A DNA stretch of 64,000 nucleotides from Methylocaldum marinum (GTDB taxonomy: Bacteria; Pseudomonadota; Gammaproteobacteria; Methylococcales; Methylococcaceae): the NCBI RefSeq assembly GCF_003584645.1, contig NZ_AP017928.1:2394395-2458394 (forward strand), read 5' to 3'. Shown piece after piece: positions 45,322 through 54,631 of the stretch. Position numbers and translations under genes: made by a program. Position 1 is the stretch's first letter. Each line of letters opens with the position of its first letter. The notes below the pieces were generated by a model. It did not search any database, was not told where the DNA came from, and saw only the letters and a list, made by a program, of their open reading frames with translations.

Positions 45322-46704
45322 ATGCCGATGCAGATACATCCCCTTTTTAGTCCGCAAGACATCGTACGCTCGAATCTATGCATCGGCTGCGGCAGTTGTA
45401 CGGTCCGGGCAAACGACACGCGTTCGCGGATGAAACTCGATCGTTACGGCCAATATAAGCCCACGGGCCCTGCCGGCTGGATGCGCCGCAAATCTCGGGA
45501 ATTCGCCCGAACCTGCCCCTTTTCGCCTTCCGCGAAAAACGAAGACGCGTTGGCCGAGGCGCTGTTTCCCGACGCCGACCGGCACGATTCGAGGTTGGGG
45601 CGATATCGGAGCGCCTACGTCGGTTACGCAGCCGACGAAGGTTTTCGAGACCACGGAAGCTCGGGAGGCCTGACCAGCTGGGTTTTGGCGGAACTGCTGG
45701 GCACCGGCCGGATCGACGGCGCGGCGCATGTCGTGGCCACGGACCCACGGCACGACGGACTATTCTTCCGTTATCGGATCTCGCGCACCCAAGACGAAAT
45801 CCGGGCCGGCGCGAAGTCGCGCTATTATCCGGTGGAATTATCGGAAGTGCTCGGAATCATCCACGCAAATCCGGGACGCTATGCCGTGGTCGGAATCCCC
45901 TGCTTCATCAAGGCAATACAACTCCTCCGCCGCGACAGCCCCATACTTCGCGAACGCATTCGGTTCACCCTGGGGCTTTTCTGCGGCCACATGAAAAGTG
46001 CTCGTTTCGCGGAGAGCTTGGCCTGGCAAATGGGTGTTCCGCCGGAGGACGTCCAAGGTGTCGAATTCCGCCGCAAAGATCCCGATCGTCCGGCGAACTG
46101 GTATACCGCTCAATTGACGCTCAGAGACGGGCAAGTGGCGCAGAAGGACTGGTGGCATCTGGCGGACGGCGACTGGGGCGCCGGCTTCTTTCAGAATCCG
46201 GCCTGCAATTTCTGTGACGATGTGGTCGCGGAAACCGCGGATATCGGGTTCGGCGACGCCTGGGTGGAACCTTATTCGTCCGACGGCCGCGGCACGAACG
46301 TCGTCATTGTCCGCTCGCCGGAAATGGAACGGCTCGTGAAGACCGGAATCGAACAAGGCCGGCTGCACCTGAAACCGGTCGACGCCCGGTTCGTCGAACA
46401 GACCCAGGCCGCGGGTTTTCGCCAGCGCCGAGAGGGTCTCGCTTATCGGCTGAGCTGGCGGCGTCCCGGCGTGAAGCCGCGAAAACGTGTACAGCCGGAC
46501 TCCCGCGGCTTATCCACCCGGCGCAAGTTGATTTACCGCTCGCGCGCCCTGATCACGGCGTGTAGCCATCGGGTATTCCGGTTCGCTCGTTTGATACGCA
46601 GGCCGGGGCTCTATATCCGCTGGGCACGTCTGGCATTGACGATCTATCACGGTTTGGCTTATTCACGGGGCAGGCTCGGAGCGATGATCGACCGATGGGA
46701 ATGA
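45322..46704 (+). CDS. Coenzyme F420 hydrogenase/dehydrogenase beta-subunit family protein
   Basis: This 460-residue FrhB/FdhB-like flavo-iron-sulphur protein has a cysteine cluster at the start (NLCIGCGSCTVRAND, then FARTCPFSP), the family stretch GSSGGLTSWVLAELLGTGRI, VVGIPCFIKAIQLLRR, LGLFCGHMKS, and a second cysteine pair in NPACNFCDDVVAETADIGFG. In bacteria such proteins in polysaccharide clusters are thought to carry out redox steps on sugars; no F420 enzyme is adjacent. It probably forms an operon with the preceding pyruvyltransferase gene. The last 70 residues are arginine-rich and hydrophobic and look like an extra membrane-associated tail. Confidence 0.88.
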   Translation: MPMQIHPLFSPQDIVRSNLCIGCGSCTVRANDTRSRMKLDRYGQYKPTGPAGWMRRKSREFARTCPFSPSAKNEDALAEALFPDADRHDSRLGRYRSAYVGYAADEGFRDHGSSGGLTSWVLAELLGTGRIDGAAHVVATDPRHDGLFFRYRISRTQDEIRAGAKSRYYPVELSEVLGIIHANPGRYAVVGIPCFIKAIQLLRRDSPILRERIRFTLGLFCGHMKSARFAESLAWQMGVPPEDVQGVEFRRKDPDRPANWYTAQLTLRDGQVAQKDWWHLADGDWGAGFFQNPACNFCDDVVAETADIGFGDAWVEPYSSDGRGTNVVIVRSPEMERLVKTGIEQGRLHLKPVDARFVEQTQAAGFRQRREGLAYRLSWRRPGVKPRKRVQPDSRGLSTRRKLIYRSRALITACSHRVFRFARLIRRPGLYIRWARLALTIYHGLAYSRGRLGAMIDRWE

Positions 46705-46729
46705 CATTAGCCCCGGGCTGCCGGACCAA

Positions 46730-46800
46730 GTGAACGGGTCGGCAAAGGATTGGCGATCCACAACCGTGCCACCGTAGGTCGCGCATCCCTTCGCGACCTT
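46730..46800. repeat. Degenerate REP-like palindromes
   Basis: GGTCGGCAAAGGATTGG and GTAGGTCGCGCATCCC are diverged copies of the palindromes found from 33.5 kb onwards. This is the last copy in the window. Confidence 0.6.
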
Positions 46801-47005
46801 ACGCCCCTCGGCCCGTGAGTTGCGTCTCGATTTCCAAGACGGCATCAACGATCGATTGGAACGACAGCTTGATTTGAAGGGCTAGGGTTGCCCGAACCAA
46901 GGTAAATCCCTCAGCCACAATAGGGATATAACTCAATATCGGTCGAATGAAATCAGTACGATCTCGCGAATTCTGTAGTTCTTGTACGGTTGCATTATAT
47001 GGCAT
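46799..47005 (-). CDS. Small hypothetical protein
   Basis: The 68-residue product (LSYIPIVAEGFTLVRATLAL, ending SIVDAVLEIETQLTG) looks protein-like, with a hydrophobic helix and balanced charges, but I do not recognise it. No clear ribosome binding site precedes the ATG. It stands alone between the FrhB-like gene and the VPLPA-CTERM genes, on the opposite strand to both. Confidence 0.4.
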   Translation of the reverse strand: MPYNATVQELQNSRDRTDFIRPILSYIPIVAEGFTLVRATLALQIKLSFQSIVDAVLEIETQLTGRGA

Positions 47006-47215
47006 GGCTTGTGCTTATCACCACCCGTGACTTTCGGTCTGTAAGTAGAGCCGTCGGAGGAATGATGGTCGGTAAGTCAATGCTCTAGGCGGTACCTTGA
47101 CCGTAAAGGACACTTCGGCAAGTGCACTTGCCAAAACTAGCGGTCGCGCATCTACCCGGCGCCTTCACCGCGATACTTTAATCAAATTACTCAACCGGAA
47201 AACAACGGGGGAATC

Positions 47216-47857
47216 ATGAAAACCGTATGTCTCATTAGCGTCGTGTGTACGGCCTTTGCCTTCAGTATGGAAGTTTCGGCGAGTAGCGTAATGGGAGATT
47301 TGACGCCGCGTCCCGGTGAAGATGGTGACGGGATCAACTATGCCTTCCAAATATACTTGCAGGGCTCGCCGGAAACCGTGACCGGTACGGTCGGTTCACG
47401 CGCCTGGGGGGAGGGTTGGACTCATACTGCCGTATGGGGGTACATCGATGTTCCGACTGCCGGAACGTATCGGCTTGCTGTGAGTTCCGACGCCAGCGAC
47501 ATGGTTCCGGCATTGACGCTGTATCAGGGCGTCGATAACAGCGGCGGCGATAATCATGTCTTTGATCCGTTGGAGGTGCCGGTATGGGTGGACGAACCAG
47601 GATTCGCTTTTCTGGAAGCCTCTGATCAAGGCCCCGGGCCGGCAAGCGGTGCCGCCACGGTCATCACCCGTTTTCTGCAAGCGGGCGAATATACGGTCGT
47701 GTTGGGCGGAAATGATTTCGCGACCGAGGGCCATCAGGTCGGTTACAGCTTCACCGTAGCGCCGGTACCGATTCCGGCTGCCGTGTGGTTGTTCGGAACC
47801 GGCCTGGTCGGGGTACTGGGAATCGGCGCAAAGCGCCGCCGTGCGGTCGCGGCTTGA
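47216..47857 (+). CDS. Secreted VPLPA-CTERM sorting-domain protein
   Basis: This 213-residue protein has an N-terminal signal (VCLISVVCTAFAFSMEVSA) and a C-terminal sorting signal: PVPIPAAVWLFGTGLVGVLG followed by IGAKRRR. This is the PEP-CTERM-like pattern (short motif, one membrane helix, basic end) recognised by exosortase-type enzymes. The mature part is beta-rich (AGTYRLAVSSDASDMVPALT, GEYTVVLGGNDF), like a pre-peptidase C-terminal or adhesion fold. Such proteins are exported and released or anchored in exopolysaccharide-making bacteria. It probably shares a transcript with the next gene, 36 bases downstream. Confidence 0.85.
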   Translation: MKTVCLISVVCTAFAFSMEVSASSVMGDLTPRPGEDGDGINYAFQIYLQGSPETVTGTVGSRAWGEGWTHTAVWGYIDVPTAGTYRLAVSSDASDMVPALTLYQGVDNSGGDNHVFDPLEVPVWVDEPGFAFLEASDQGPGPASGAATVITRFLQAGEYTVVLGGNDFATEGHQVGYSFTVAPVPIPAAVWLFGTGLVGVLGIGAKRRRAVAA

Positions 47858-47893
47858 TCGTGCCGTTCGTTCGAATATTGAGGAAATACGAAC

Positions 47894-49126
47894 ATGAAAG
47901 TCGAAACAAGAAAAAGCACCCGCTCATCTGTCGTATTGTTACCGGCCTTTTTGGCTGCAATGGCGGAACAGCCGGCGTTAGCCGTGTCGTTCGCAGGTCT
48001 CGGTGATTTGCCGGGTGGAGCATTCAGCAGCGACGCAGCGGGCATCTCCGCCGATGGGAAGGTCGTCGTTGGGTCGAGCATGTCGGAGTCGGGGCAAACC
48101 GCCTTTATGTGGACTGCCTCCAGCGGGATGGTCGGGCTGGGTGTGTTGGGTGCCGACTCGGGCGGCAAATTAAGAAGCTATGCCAACGCGGTTTCTGCCG
48201 ATGGTTCGGTGGTCGCCGGCGGTACCACGTCGTCCGCCTCGGTGAGCGGAACGGAAGCCTTCGTTTGGAGCCAAGCGACAGGCATGATCGGCCTGGGAAT
48301 GTTGCCGGGAGGCAGTACCTCGAACGCGACCGCCATCACCGCTGACGGCTCGGCCGTCATCGGCTATGGAAGTGCCAACGGCTACACCCTGGAGTCCGGG
48401 ATCTGGCGCGCTGGTTCGGGATGGACGGAACTTGGCGATTTGGCCGGGGGGCAAGCCTATAGCTACGCTTGGGATGCGTCCGCCAACGGCTCGGTCGTTG
48501 TCGGCATCGGCAACAGCGGAAATCTGGAAGCTTTCCGTTGGACGGAGACCGGGGGGATGGCCGGGCTCGGAACGCCGGCCAGCGCCACGCGTAGCGAGGC
48601 GTTCGGCGTGTCGTCCGACGGCGGCATCGTTGTAGGAAGTTTCGGCACGTCGACGGGCAAGCAAGCCGCTTATTGGACGGCCGACGAAGGATGGGTGGGC
48701 TTGGGAAGTCTAGGCCATGCGAATAGCTTCGCTACCGATGTCACCGACGACGGTACGATGATCGTGGGAACCGCAATGACTTACGACGTTTCTACCGATA
48801 CGCTTGATTCGATCGGCCTGATTTGGGACTCCGTAAATGGAACAAAGAACGCAAATGAAGTTTTGACCGACGTCTACGGTCTGGATCTCGCCGGATGGCT
48901 GATTACTGCGGTGACGGGGGTTACCGCCGATGGGTCATTCCTCGTCGGGAGAGGAATCAATCCGGACGGCAACCAGGAGGCCTGGATTGCCGATCTTCGA
49001 ACCACGCCGGTTCCGGCTCCGGCTGCTGTCTGGCTGTTCGGCACCGCATTGCCCGGTTTACTCGTTTTCGGGAAGTGCCGTAAGGACAGCCGCGGGATAA
49101 ATTTCGAAGGCCTCTCACGATCGTAA
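47894..49126 (+). CDS. HAF-repeat protein with VPLPA-CTERM signal
   Basis: This 410-residue exported protein is built of at least six repeats of about 45-50 residues containing GLGxLPGG and the SADGSVVVG type of turn (for example GISADGKVVVGSSMS and AVSADGSVVAGGTTSS). These are HAF-type extracellular repeats that probably form a beta-propeller. The C-terminal end PVPAPAAVWLFGTALPGLLV followed by FGKCRK is an exosortase-type sorting signal; unlike most, it is followed by 14 extra residues. It likely acts outside the cell with the preceding protein. No exosortase gene is in the window. Confidence 0.85.
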   Translation: MKVETRKSTRSSVVLLPAFLAAMAEQPALAVSFAGLGDLPGGAFSSDAAGISADGKVVVGSSMSESGQTAFMWTASSGMVGLGVLGADSGGKLRSYANAVSADGSVVAGGTTSSASVSGTEAFVWSQATGMIGLGMLPGGSTSNATAITADGSAVIGYGSANGYTLESGIWRAGSGWTELGDLAGGQAYSYAWDASANGSVVVGIGNSGNLEAFRWTETGGMAGLGTPASATRSEAFGVSSDGGIVVGSFGTSTGKQAAYWTADEGWVGLGSLGHANSFATDVTDDGTMIVGTAMTYDVSTDTLDSIGLIWDSVNGTKNANEVLTDVYGLDLAGWLITAVTGVTADGSFLVGRGINPDGNQEAWIADLRTTPVPAPAAVWLFGTALPGLLVFGKCRKDSRGINFEGLSRS

Positions 49127-49161
49127 GACAAAAGCTTGATCGCTACGCTTATTCCGGCCTA

Positions 49162-49263
49162 GCTAGTGCTTAATCGCGCTAATCAGCGAATACAAAAACC
49201 CACATATAATCAATTTGTTATATTGGATTTTTGCATCGTTTATTTTTGCAATTAAGCACTAGC
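49162..49263. repeat. MITE-like inverted repeat element
   Basis: Perfect 13-base inverted repeats GCTAGTGCTTAAT (49162-49174) and ATTAAGCACTAGC (49251-49263) bracket 76 bases of AT-rich, non-coding DNA. It lies between the HAF-repeat gene and the convergent relA, only 13 bases from the relA stop. It could be a miniature transposon, a terminator structure, or both. Confidence 0.6.
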
Positions 49264-49276
49264 GCATCAAAGCCTT

Positions 49277-51439
49277 TCACCCGTGCTGCAAGCGCCTGGC
49301 GCTGAACACATTGTGCACCTGGCCGATCTTGTCCAACACCGAGCTGAGCTGTCCCGGGTCGGACACCTCCACCGTGACCCGCATGACGACCGATTGATCG
49401 TCCCCGTTGGTATCGCTTTGGGTGCGAACGATGTTGATATGCTCCTGAGCCAGGATGTGGGTGATGTCCTTGAGCAGCCCCTTGCGATCCAGTGCCCTGA
49501 CCTCAAGTTCGACCGGAAAGGCTTCCGGCTCGCTGCCCCAGGCCACGTCGATCAAACGGCTCATCTTGCGGGGCGGAAGCTGAATGATGTTTTCGCAGTC
49601 CTGGCGATGGATGGCCACGCCTTTGCCCACCGTCACATAACCGATTATCGGATCGCCCGGCTTGGGCTCGCAGCAATGGGCGAAATAGGTCAGGAGGTTG
49701 CGGACGCCCTGTATGGTCACCTCGTCCGATACCTTGTCGCCCGCCGGGGGCGACGGCTTTTTCGCCGGCGGAACCTTGGCCGGCCAGTCCGGGAGCTTCA
49801 GCGCGTTGGCCAGCTGGGCCGGCGAGATGTCGGCGCGGCCTACCGCCAGCAGCAGATCGTCCCCGCGCGGCAGATGGAAATGCTTGGCCAGTTCGTCCGG
49901 ATCAACGTCCTTGATGCCCAGTTTCTGCCGCTCGCGGTCCAGGATCGATTTGCCGGAGCGTAGATGCTTTTCGTGATCCTGCTGTTTGAACCACTGGCGA
50001 ATCTTGGTGCGCGCATGGCCGGTCCGGACATAGCCCAGGTGCGGATCCAGCCAGCCCAGGCTCGGGCCGCCGTGCTTGGCGGTGAGGATTTCGACCTTTT
50101 CGCCGGACTTCAACGCATACGTCAGGGGGACGATGCGCCCGTTGACTTTCGCCCCGCGGCAGCGGTGCCCCACCTCGGTATGGATGTGATAGGCGAAATC
50201 CAGCGGGGTAGCGCCTCTGCTCAGCCGCACCACCTGCCCTTTGGGCGTCAGTACGAAAATCTGGTCTTCGAACAGGTCGGCGCGGAAATCCTCCAGTGTC
50301 GCCGGATCATCGTCCCTGCTTTCCAAAAGACGGCGCAGCGCGTTGATACTGCGGTCCAGAACCACGTCCTGCTTGCCGCCTTCTTTGTAGCGCCAATGCG
50401 CAGCCACACCGTACTCGGCGAAATCGTGCATGGCCCGGGTGCGAATCTGGACCTCGACCGGCCGGCCTTCGGGGCCGATCACCACGGTGTGCAGCGATTG
50501 ATAGCCGTTTTCCTTGGCATTCGCGATGTAATCGTCGAATTCCTTGGGAACGTGCAGCCAGCGGCCGTGCACCAGGCCGAGCACCGCGTAGCAGGTTGTG
50601 ACATCGTCGACGATGACCCGCACGGCATGCAAATCGTACAGTTCCTCCAGATCCAGTTCCTTGCGCTGGGTTTTCTTATAAATGCTGTAGATATGCTTGG
50701 GCCGGCCGTACACCTTGGCATGAATATGGTGCGCCTCCAGTTCCTGCCGCAGCGTCTCGATGAATTGATTGACGAAAGCTTCCCGCTCGGCGCGGTTGAT
50801 TGCCAGGCGGCTCGCGAGATCGCGGTATTTGTCGGGATTGAGATAGCGAAACGCGAGATCCTCCAGCTCCCACTTGAGCTGCCCCACGCCTAGCCGGTTG
50901 GCCAGGGGTGCGAACACGTCCAGGGTTTCCATGGCGATCCTCCGGCGCAGCTCTCCTTCCTGGTTCTTGAGCAGCCGCAGACGCTGCAGACGGTAGGCAA
51001 GCTTGACCAGCACCGCGCGCACGTCGTTGACCACCGACAAGAGCATGCGGCGCAGGAGTTCGGCCTGGGCGGGCTGCTTGATTTCGGTCGGGCGGTATTC
51101 GTCGAAAGTGTTGAGCCAGTTGACCTTCTGCACCAGATCGGACACGGTCTCGCCGAATCGGGCTTTGATGTCCGCTTCCTTGAGGTTGTCGCGGAGATAA
51201 GGATCGCTCAGCAGCGCGACCTGCAAGCTAAGCGTATCGGCCTTGATCCCGAGGAGAATATCCGCGACCTCCAGACCGCGCGGCCTGATGATGGAGTCCT
51301 CATCGCGCGCCTTGACGGCAAGGCTCAGCGCCTCGCGGATCTTGTCGCGCTCGGCGCCGCCGGCACCCGCGGTCAGCCGCAACTCCAAGTCACCGGGAGG
51401 ATGAGAAGAAATATCGGAGCGGTACAGAGAATGCTTCAT
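49277..51439 (-). CDS. relA: GTP pyrophosphokinase, RelA type
   Basis: This 720-residue (p)ppGpp synthetase has the RelA/SpoT order: a hydrolase-like domain (about 35-190), synthetase domain (KVYGRPKHIYSIYKKTQRK, YDLHAVRVIVDDV, FDDYIANAKENGYQSLHTVV), TGS (FVLTPKGQVVRLSRGATPLD), a zinc-finger-like stretch (FAHCCEPKPGDPIIGYV, with HRQDCENI) and a C-terminal ACT domain. The catalytic HDxxED of the hydrolase domain is replaced (LSLQVALLSDPYLRDN), so it should be a monofunctional synthetase activated on stalled ribosomes. No strong Shine-Dalgarno is visible before the ATG. The gene is convergent with the HAF-repeat gene. Confidence 0.94.
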   Translation of the reverse strand: MKHSLYRSDISSHPPGDLELRLTAGAGGAERDKIREALSLAVKARDEDSIIRPRGLEVADILLGIKADTLSLQVALLSDPYLRDNLKEADIKARFGETVSDLVQKVNWLNTFDEYRPTEIKQPAQAELLRRMLLSVVNDVRAVLVKLAYRLQRLRLLKNQEGELRRRIAMETLDVFAPLANRLGVGQLKWELEDLAFRYLNPDKYRDLASRLAINRAEREAFVNQFIETLRQELEAHHIHAKVYGRPKHIYSIYKKTQRKELDLEELYDLHAVRVIVDDVTTCYAVLGLVHGRWLHVPKEFDDYIANAKENGYQSLHTVVIGPEGRPVEVQIRTRAMHDFAEYGVAAHWRYKEGGKQDVVLDRSINALRRLLESRDDDPATLEDFRADLFEDQIFVLTPKGQVVRLSRGATPLDFAYHIHTEVGHRCRGAKVNGRIVPLTYALKSGEKVEILTAKHGGPSLGWLDPHLGYVRTGHARTKIRQWFKQQDHEKHLRSGKSILDRERQKLGIKDVDPDELAKHFHLPRGDDLLLAVGRADISPAQLANALKLPDWPAKVPPAKKPSPPAGDKVSDEVTIQGVRNLLTYFAHCCEPKPGDPIIGYVTVGKGVAIHRQDCENIIQLPPRKMSRLIDVAWGSEPEAFPVELEVRALDRKGLLKDITHILAQEHINIVRTQSDTNGDDQSVVMRVTVEVSDPGQLSSVLDKIGQVHNVFSARRLQHG

Positions 51440-51505
51440 GGCAAATCGGAATAATATACAGGCCGGAGCGAAGCCGGGAAACGGCGCGCCCGCGCCGATG
51501 AACGC

Positions 51506-52849
51506 TCAACCCCAGACCATCACGCGATTGCCTCCCGCACGCTTGGCCATGTACATCGCGCTGTCGGCCTGAAACAGGAGGTCCTCGCTGGTCGCCCCGT
51601 GACGAGGATATTCCGCGATCCCCATCGAAAGCGTACTGGTCAGTACATGGTCTTCGTAAACGATATTCAATTCCTGAAACGCCATGCGCCAGGATTCGGC
51701 ACGCTGAGCGGCCGTCGTCAACGGTGCGCCGGGAAGGATCGCGACGAACTCCTCGCCGCCGAAGCGGCAGACGATATCCTCGTTGCGCAGGTGGCGCAGC
51801 AGCAATGCCGCCAGTTCTTTCAACACCAGGTCACCCGCCGGATGGCCGTAAGTATCATTGAGCTGCTTGAAATGATCAATGTCGATCATCACCAGGCTGA
51901 GCGGCTGATCTTCCCGCGCCGAGCGCGACAGTTCGCGTCTCAGGGTCTCCTCCATGTAGCGCCGGTTGAACAGTGAGGTCAGCGGGTCGCGCACCGCCAG
52001 ATCTCTCAGCTTTTCCTGCAAGATACGGTTTTCGGCCAGTTGCGCTTCCAGCCTCTCGTTGCTGGCCTGCAGCTTGTCCTCCGTCAGTTTGCGATCGGTG
52101 ACGTCGATCAGAAAAGTCAAAATGACGAATGCCGCGTCTTTCCCATCCCTCAACAGGCTGGCGGACAAATCGCCCCAAAACAGGCTTCCGTCCTTCCGAA
52201 GCAAGCGTTTCTCGCCCCGATACTGATCGACTTCGCTACCCAAGAGCGCTTCGACCCGTTGACACAATTGAAACCCGTTTTTCTCGACAGTGAGGTCGCC
52301 CGGGGATAAGTTGCTCATTTCCTCCGCCGTGTACCCGAACATCTCCAGCCAGCGCCGATTCGCCTCGATGAATTTCAGGTCCTTGTCCAGCAGGGCGATT
52401 CCGACCGCGGCCTGGTCGAATACCCCCCGCCACAAGGCGAGGTTGTTGCGGAATTCGGGTTTGTCCGGACCGGGAATGTAAGCGGCCGTATCGATCAAGG
52501 AAATCACGGCTATCCGTTCGCCGTCAATTTCGGCGGCGTTTGCCTCGATGGAATACCTGTGGTGCATATTCGAAGCATTCTTGAGAAATGTCTCCGAATG
52601 GATCGTTTGGTCGTCGACTCCCGCGGATTCGAGCAATTGTTGGAGAACCTCGGGATCATCGAACAGGGCCGAAGCGTCGATGCCGAGTTCTGCGGCCTCG
52701 CCGAAAAGCGCGCGGGCCGAGCGATTGAGAAACAGCAGTTTTTTGTCAGCCAGTCGGACGGCCAGAAGCGGAACCGAGATTTGGTCGTTCCACTCGGGCG
52801 GGGGTTTGGGAAACTCGGAATTCAACACGAAATCCTGTTGAGCACACAT
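51506..52849 (-). CDS. PAS-domain diguanylate cyclase
   Basis: This 447-residue cytosolic protein has two PAS-type sensor domains (about 25-130 and about 135-255, the latter with FIEANRRWLEMFGYTAEEMS and a PAC end VILTFLIDVTDRKLTED). A short coiled coil leads to a GGDEF domain (RDPLTSLFNRRYMEETLRRE, the active site FGGEEF, and ATSEDLLFQADSAMYMAKR). GGEEF is an active-site variant compatible with cyclic di-GMP synthesis. I see no clear RxxD inhibitory site directly before it. No membrane helices are present. It sits next to relA on the same strand, 66 bases upstream. A PilZ effector gene lies at 61.8 kb. Confidence 0.92.
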   Translation of the reverse strand: MCAQQDFVLNSEFPKPPPEWNDQISVPLLAVRLADKKLLFLNRSARALFGEAAELGIDASALFDDPEVLQQLLESAGVDDQTIHSETFLKNASNMHHRYSIEANAAEIDGERIAVISLIDTAAYIPGPDKPEFRNNLALWRGVFDQAAVGIALLDKDLKFIEANRRWLEMFGYTAEEMSNLSPGDLTVEKNGFQLCQRVEALLGSEVDQYRGEKRLLRKDGSLFWGDLSASLLRDGKDAAFVILTFLIDVTDRKLTEDKLQASNERLEAQLAENRILQEKLRDLAVRDPLTSLFNRRYMEETLRRELSRSAREDQPLSLVMIDIDHFKQLNDTYGHPAGDLVLKELAALLLRHLRNEDIVCRFGGEEFVAILPGAPLTTAAQRAESWRMAFQELNIVYEDHVLTSTLSMGIAEYPRHGATSEDLLFQADSAMYMAKRAGGNRVMVWG

Positions 52850-53258
52850 CTGATTATCGTCCGTTAGGCAAGCCGACAGTTTTCAGGCTACCGGCAACCA
52901 ATCCTTCAACCGGATATTAGCAAGTGCTAAGACGAACATCCACCGGTAACCCTGCCTGCACGAGATTAAAGACACCGGACCGCCGGCCGTGGCAGAATCC
53001 ACGCCGGCCGAACATCTCGCGATAAGAATAGTCGACCCGGAGAAATTTCGCGTTCTCGACGATGACGCACGAGAGCAGAGAACGGCGGCCGCTGCCTCGA
53101 CCGGGATCGGAACCGGCTTGTCCCGGCGTGCTCGCGCCTACCCTTGCGGGCCTCAAGGCCCTTCGGCAAGTTCGCGAGCGGCGCCATCGACACGTTCGGG
53201 GCGAGCGGCACCGGGACAGGCGCTCAGAAAACATACAGCTTTAAAGAAAGGGGGCGAT
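52850..53258. other. Gap of about 400 bases with no supported gene
   Basis: The DNA is GC-rich and open in several frames, but the predicted residues are arginine/alanine-rich shadows. One frame is in phase with ndh from 52989; a strong ribosome binding site at 53247-53253 shows that ndh starts later. The divergent promoters of the diguanylate cyclase gene and ndh should be here. Confidence 0.5.
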
Positions 53259-54581
53259 ATGAACCACGTGAAGACCCACCCAAACCGGCCCAGGATCGTG
53301 GTCGTCGGAGGCGGAGCCGGCGGCCTGGAACTGGTCACGCGGCTAGGCAGGACGCTGGGACGAAAAACGGCCGAAATTACGCTGATCGACTGCAGCCGGA
53401 CCCATATCTGGAAACCGCTGCTGCACGAAGTGGCGGCCGGAACCCTGGATTCCCACGACGACGAGCTGGATTATCTGGCCCAGGCGAGCAGCAATGGTTT
53501 CCGATATGTGTTGGGGCGCATGGATGGCCTCGACCGTGCCGCCAAACGGGTCCATCTGGCGGCGATGGTAAATGAGAAAGGCGAGGAGATCATGCCGCCC
53601 CGCAGCCACCCATACGATCTGCTGATCATCGCCGTGGGCAGCATCTGCAACGATTTCGGCATCACCGGGGTGGCGGAGCATTGTCTGTTCCTCGATACCA
53701 CCGATCAGGCCGAACAGTTTCAAAACCGGCTGCTGGAGGCGTATTTCCATGCCCATGCCACCGGAGGCGTCAGGGAAACCGGCCAGCTCGACATCGCCAT
53801 CGTCGGCGGCGGCGCCACCGGTATCGAGCTGTCGGCCCAGCTGTACCAGGCCACGCGGCTGTTGAGCGCCTACGGGCTCGATAACGTCAAGCCGTCCGAT
53901 CTTCAGATTCATATCATCGAAGCCGCCGACCGCCTGCTTCCGGAGCTGCCCGAACGCCTCTCCAAATCCACGCTCAAGCAGCTGGAAAAGCTCGGCATCC
54001 AGGTCCACCTGGGCGAGCGCGTGGTGGAAGTCACCCGGGAAGGTATGAAGACCCAAAGCGGCCGCTTCATCCCGGCGGCGCTGAAAGTCTGGGCCGCCGG
54101 CGTCAAGGCACCGGATTTCCTCAAGACCGTTGCGGATCTCGAAACCAACCGAATCAACCAGATCGTGGTTCGCTCCACTCTGCAGACCACCGTCGACGAC
54201 GACATTTTCGCCATCGGCGACTGCGCCGCCTGCCCCTGGCCGGAAAAGAACTCGACCATCCCGCCCCGCGCCCAGTCCGCCCACCAGCAAGCGAGCCTGG
54301 TCCTCAAGAACCTCCGTCGAAAACTGGAGGGCAAAGCCATGCTCGACTTCCGGTACAAGGACTACGGCTCGCTGGTGTCGCTCGGCAAATACAGCACCGT
54401 CGGCAATCTGATGGGCAATCTCATGGGCACCGTCATGATCGAGGGTCTGATCGCCCGGCTGGTATACCTGTCGCTCTACAAGATGCACCAGCTGGCGCTA
54501 TTCGGACCGTTCCGGGTCAGCATGCTGATGGTCTCCGGATTCTTCCGGCGGCGCCTGAGGCCCAAGATCAAGCTGCATTGA
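53259..54581 (+). CDS. ndh: Type II NADH dehydrogenase
   Basis: This 440-residue membrane-associated flavoprotein passes electrons from NADH to quinone without pumping protons. It has an FAD-binding start (RIVVVGGGAGGLELVTRLG), the family motif HIWKPLLHEVAAGTLD, a second Rossmann motif for NADH (LDIAIVGGGATGIELSAQL), and the FAD-contact IFAIGDCAACPWP. A C-terminal amphipathic region (LYKMHQLALFGPFRVSMLM) would anchor it to the membrane. AAAGGGGGCGAT precedes the ATG, which decides the start against a longer open frame. A single-gene unit that ends at a perfect hairpin repeat. Confidence 0.93.
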   Translation: MNHVKTHPNRPRIVVVGGGAGGLELVTRLGRTLGRKTAEITLIDCSRTHIWKPLLHEVAAGTLDSHDDELDYLAQASSNGFRYVLGRMDGLDRAAKRVHLAAMVNEKGEEIMPPRSHPYDLLIIAVGSICNDFGITGVAEHCLFLDTTDQAEQFQNRLLEAYFHAHATGGVRETGQLDIAIVGGGATGIELSAQLYQATRLLSAYGLDNVKPSDLQIHIIEAADRLLPELPERLSKSTLKQLEKLGIQVHLGERVVEVTREGMKTQSGRFIPAALKVWAAGVKAPDFLKTVADLETNRINQIVVRSTLQTTVDDDIFAIGDCAACPWPEKNSTIPPRAQSAHQQASLVLKNLRRKLEGKAMLDFRYKDYGSLVSLGKYSTVGNLMGNLMGTVMIEGLIARLVYLSLYKMHQLALFGPFRVSMLMVSGFFRRRLRPKIKLH

Positions 54582-54596
54582 GCCTCATCTGCAGGC

Positions 54597-54631
54597 GGTA
54601 GGATGCGGTGACGAAGGAACCGCATCCTACC
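54597..54631. repeat. Perfect hairpin repeat between convergent genes
   Basis: GGTAGGATGCGGT (54597-54609) is followed after nine bases by ACCGCATCCTACC (54619-54631). It overlaps the stop codon of the histidine kinase gene and may end transcription from ndh. A degraded relative is at 21648-21681. Confidence 0.7.

Noticed and set aside
47117..47132. GGCAAGTGCACTTGCC as a sigma-54 promoter for the VPLPA-CTERM genes
   Set aside because: The GG-to-GC distance is one base too long for sigma-54; it is a perfect 16-base palindrome and could be an operator, but nothing else supports a call.
52989..53258. 90-residue N-terminal extension of the NADH dehydrogenase
   Set aside because: Arginine-rich filler; a strong ribosome binding site precedes the ATG at 53259.
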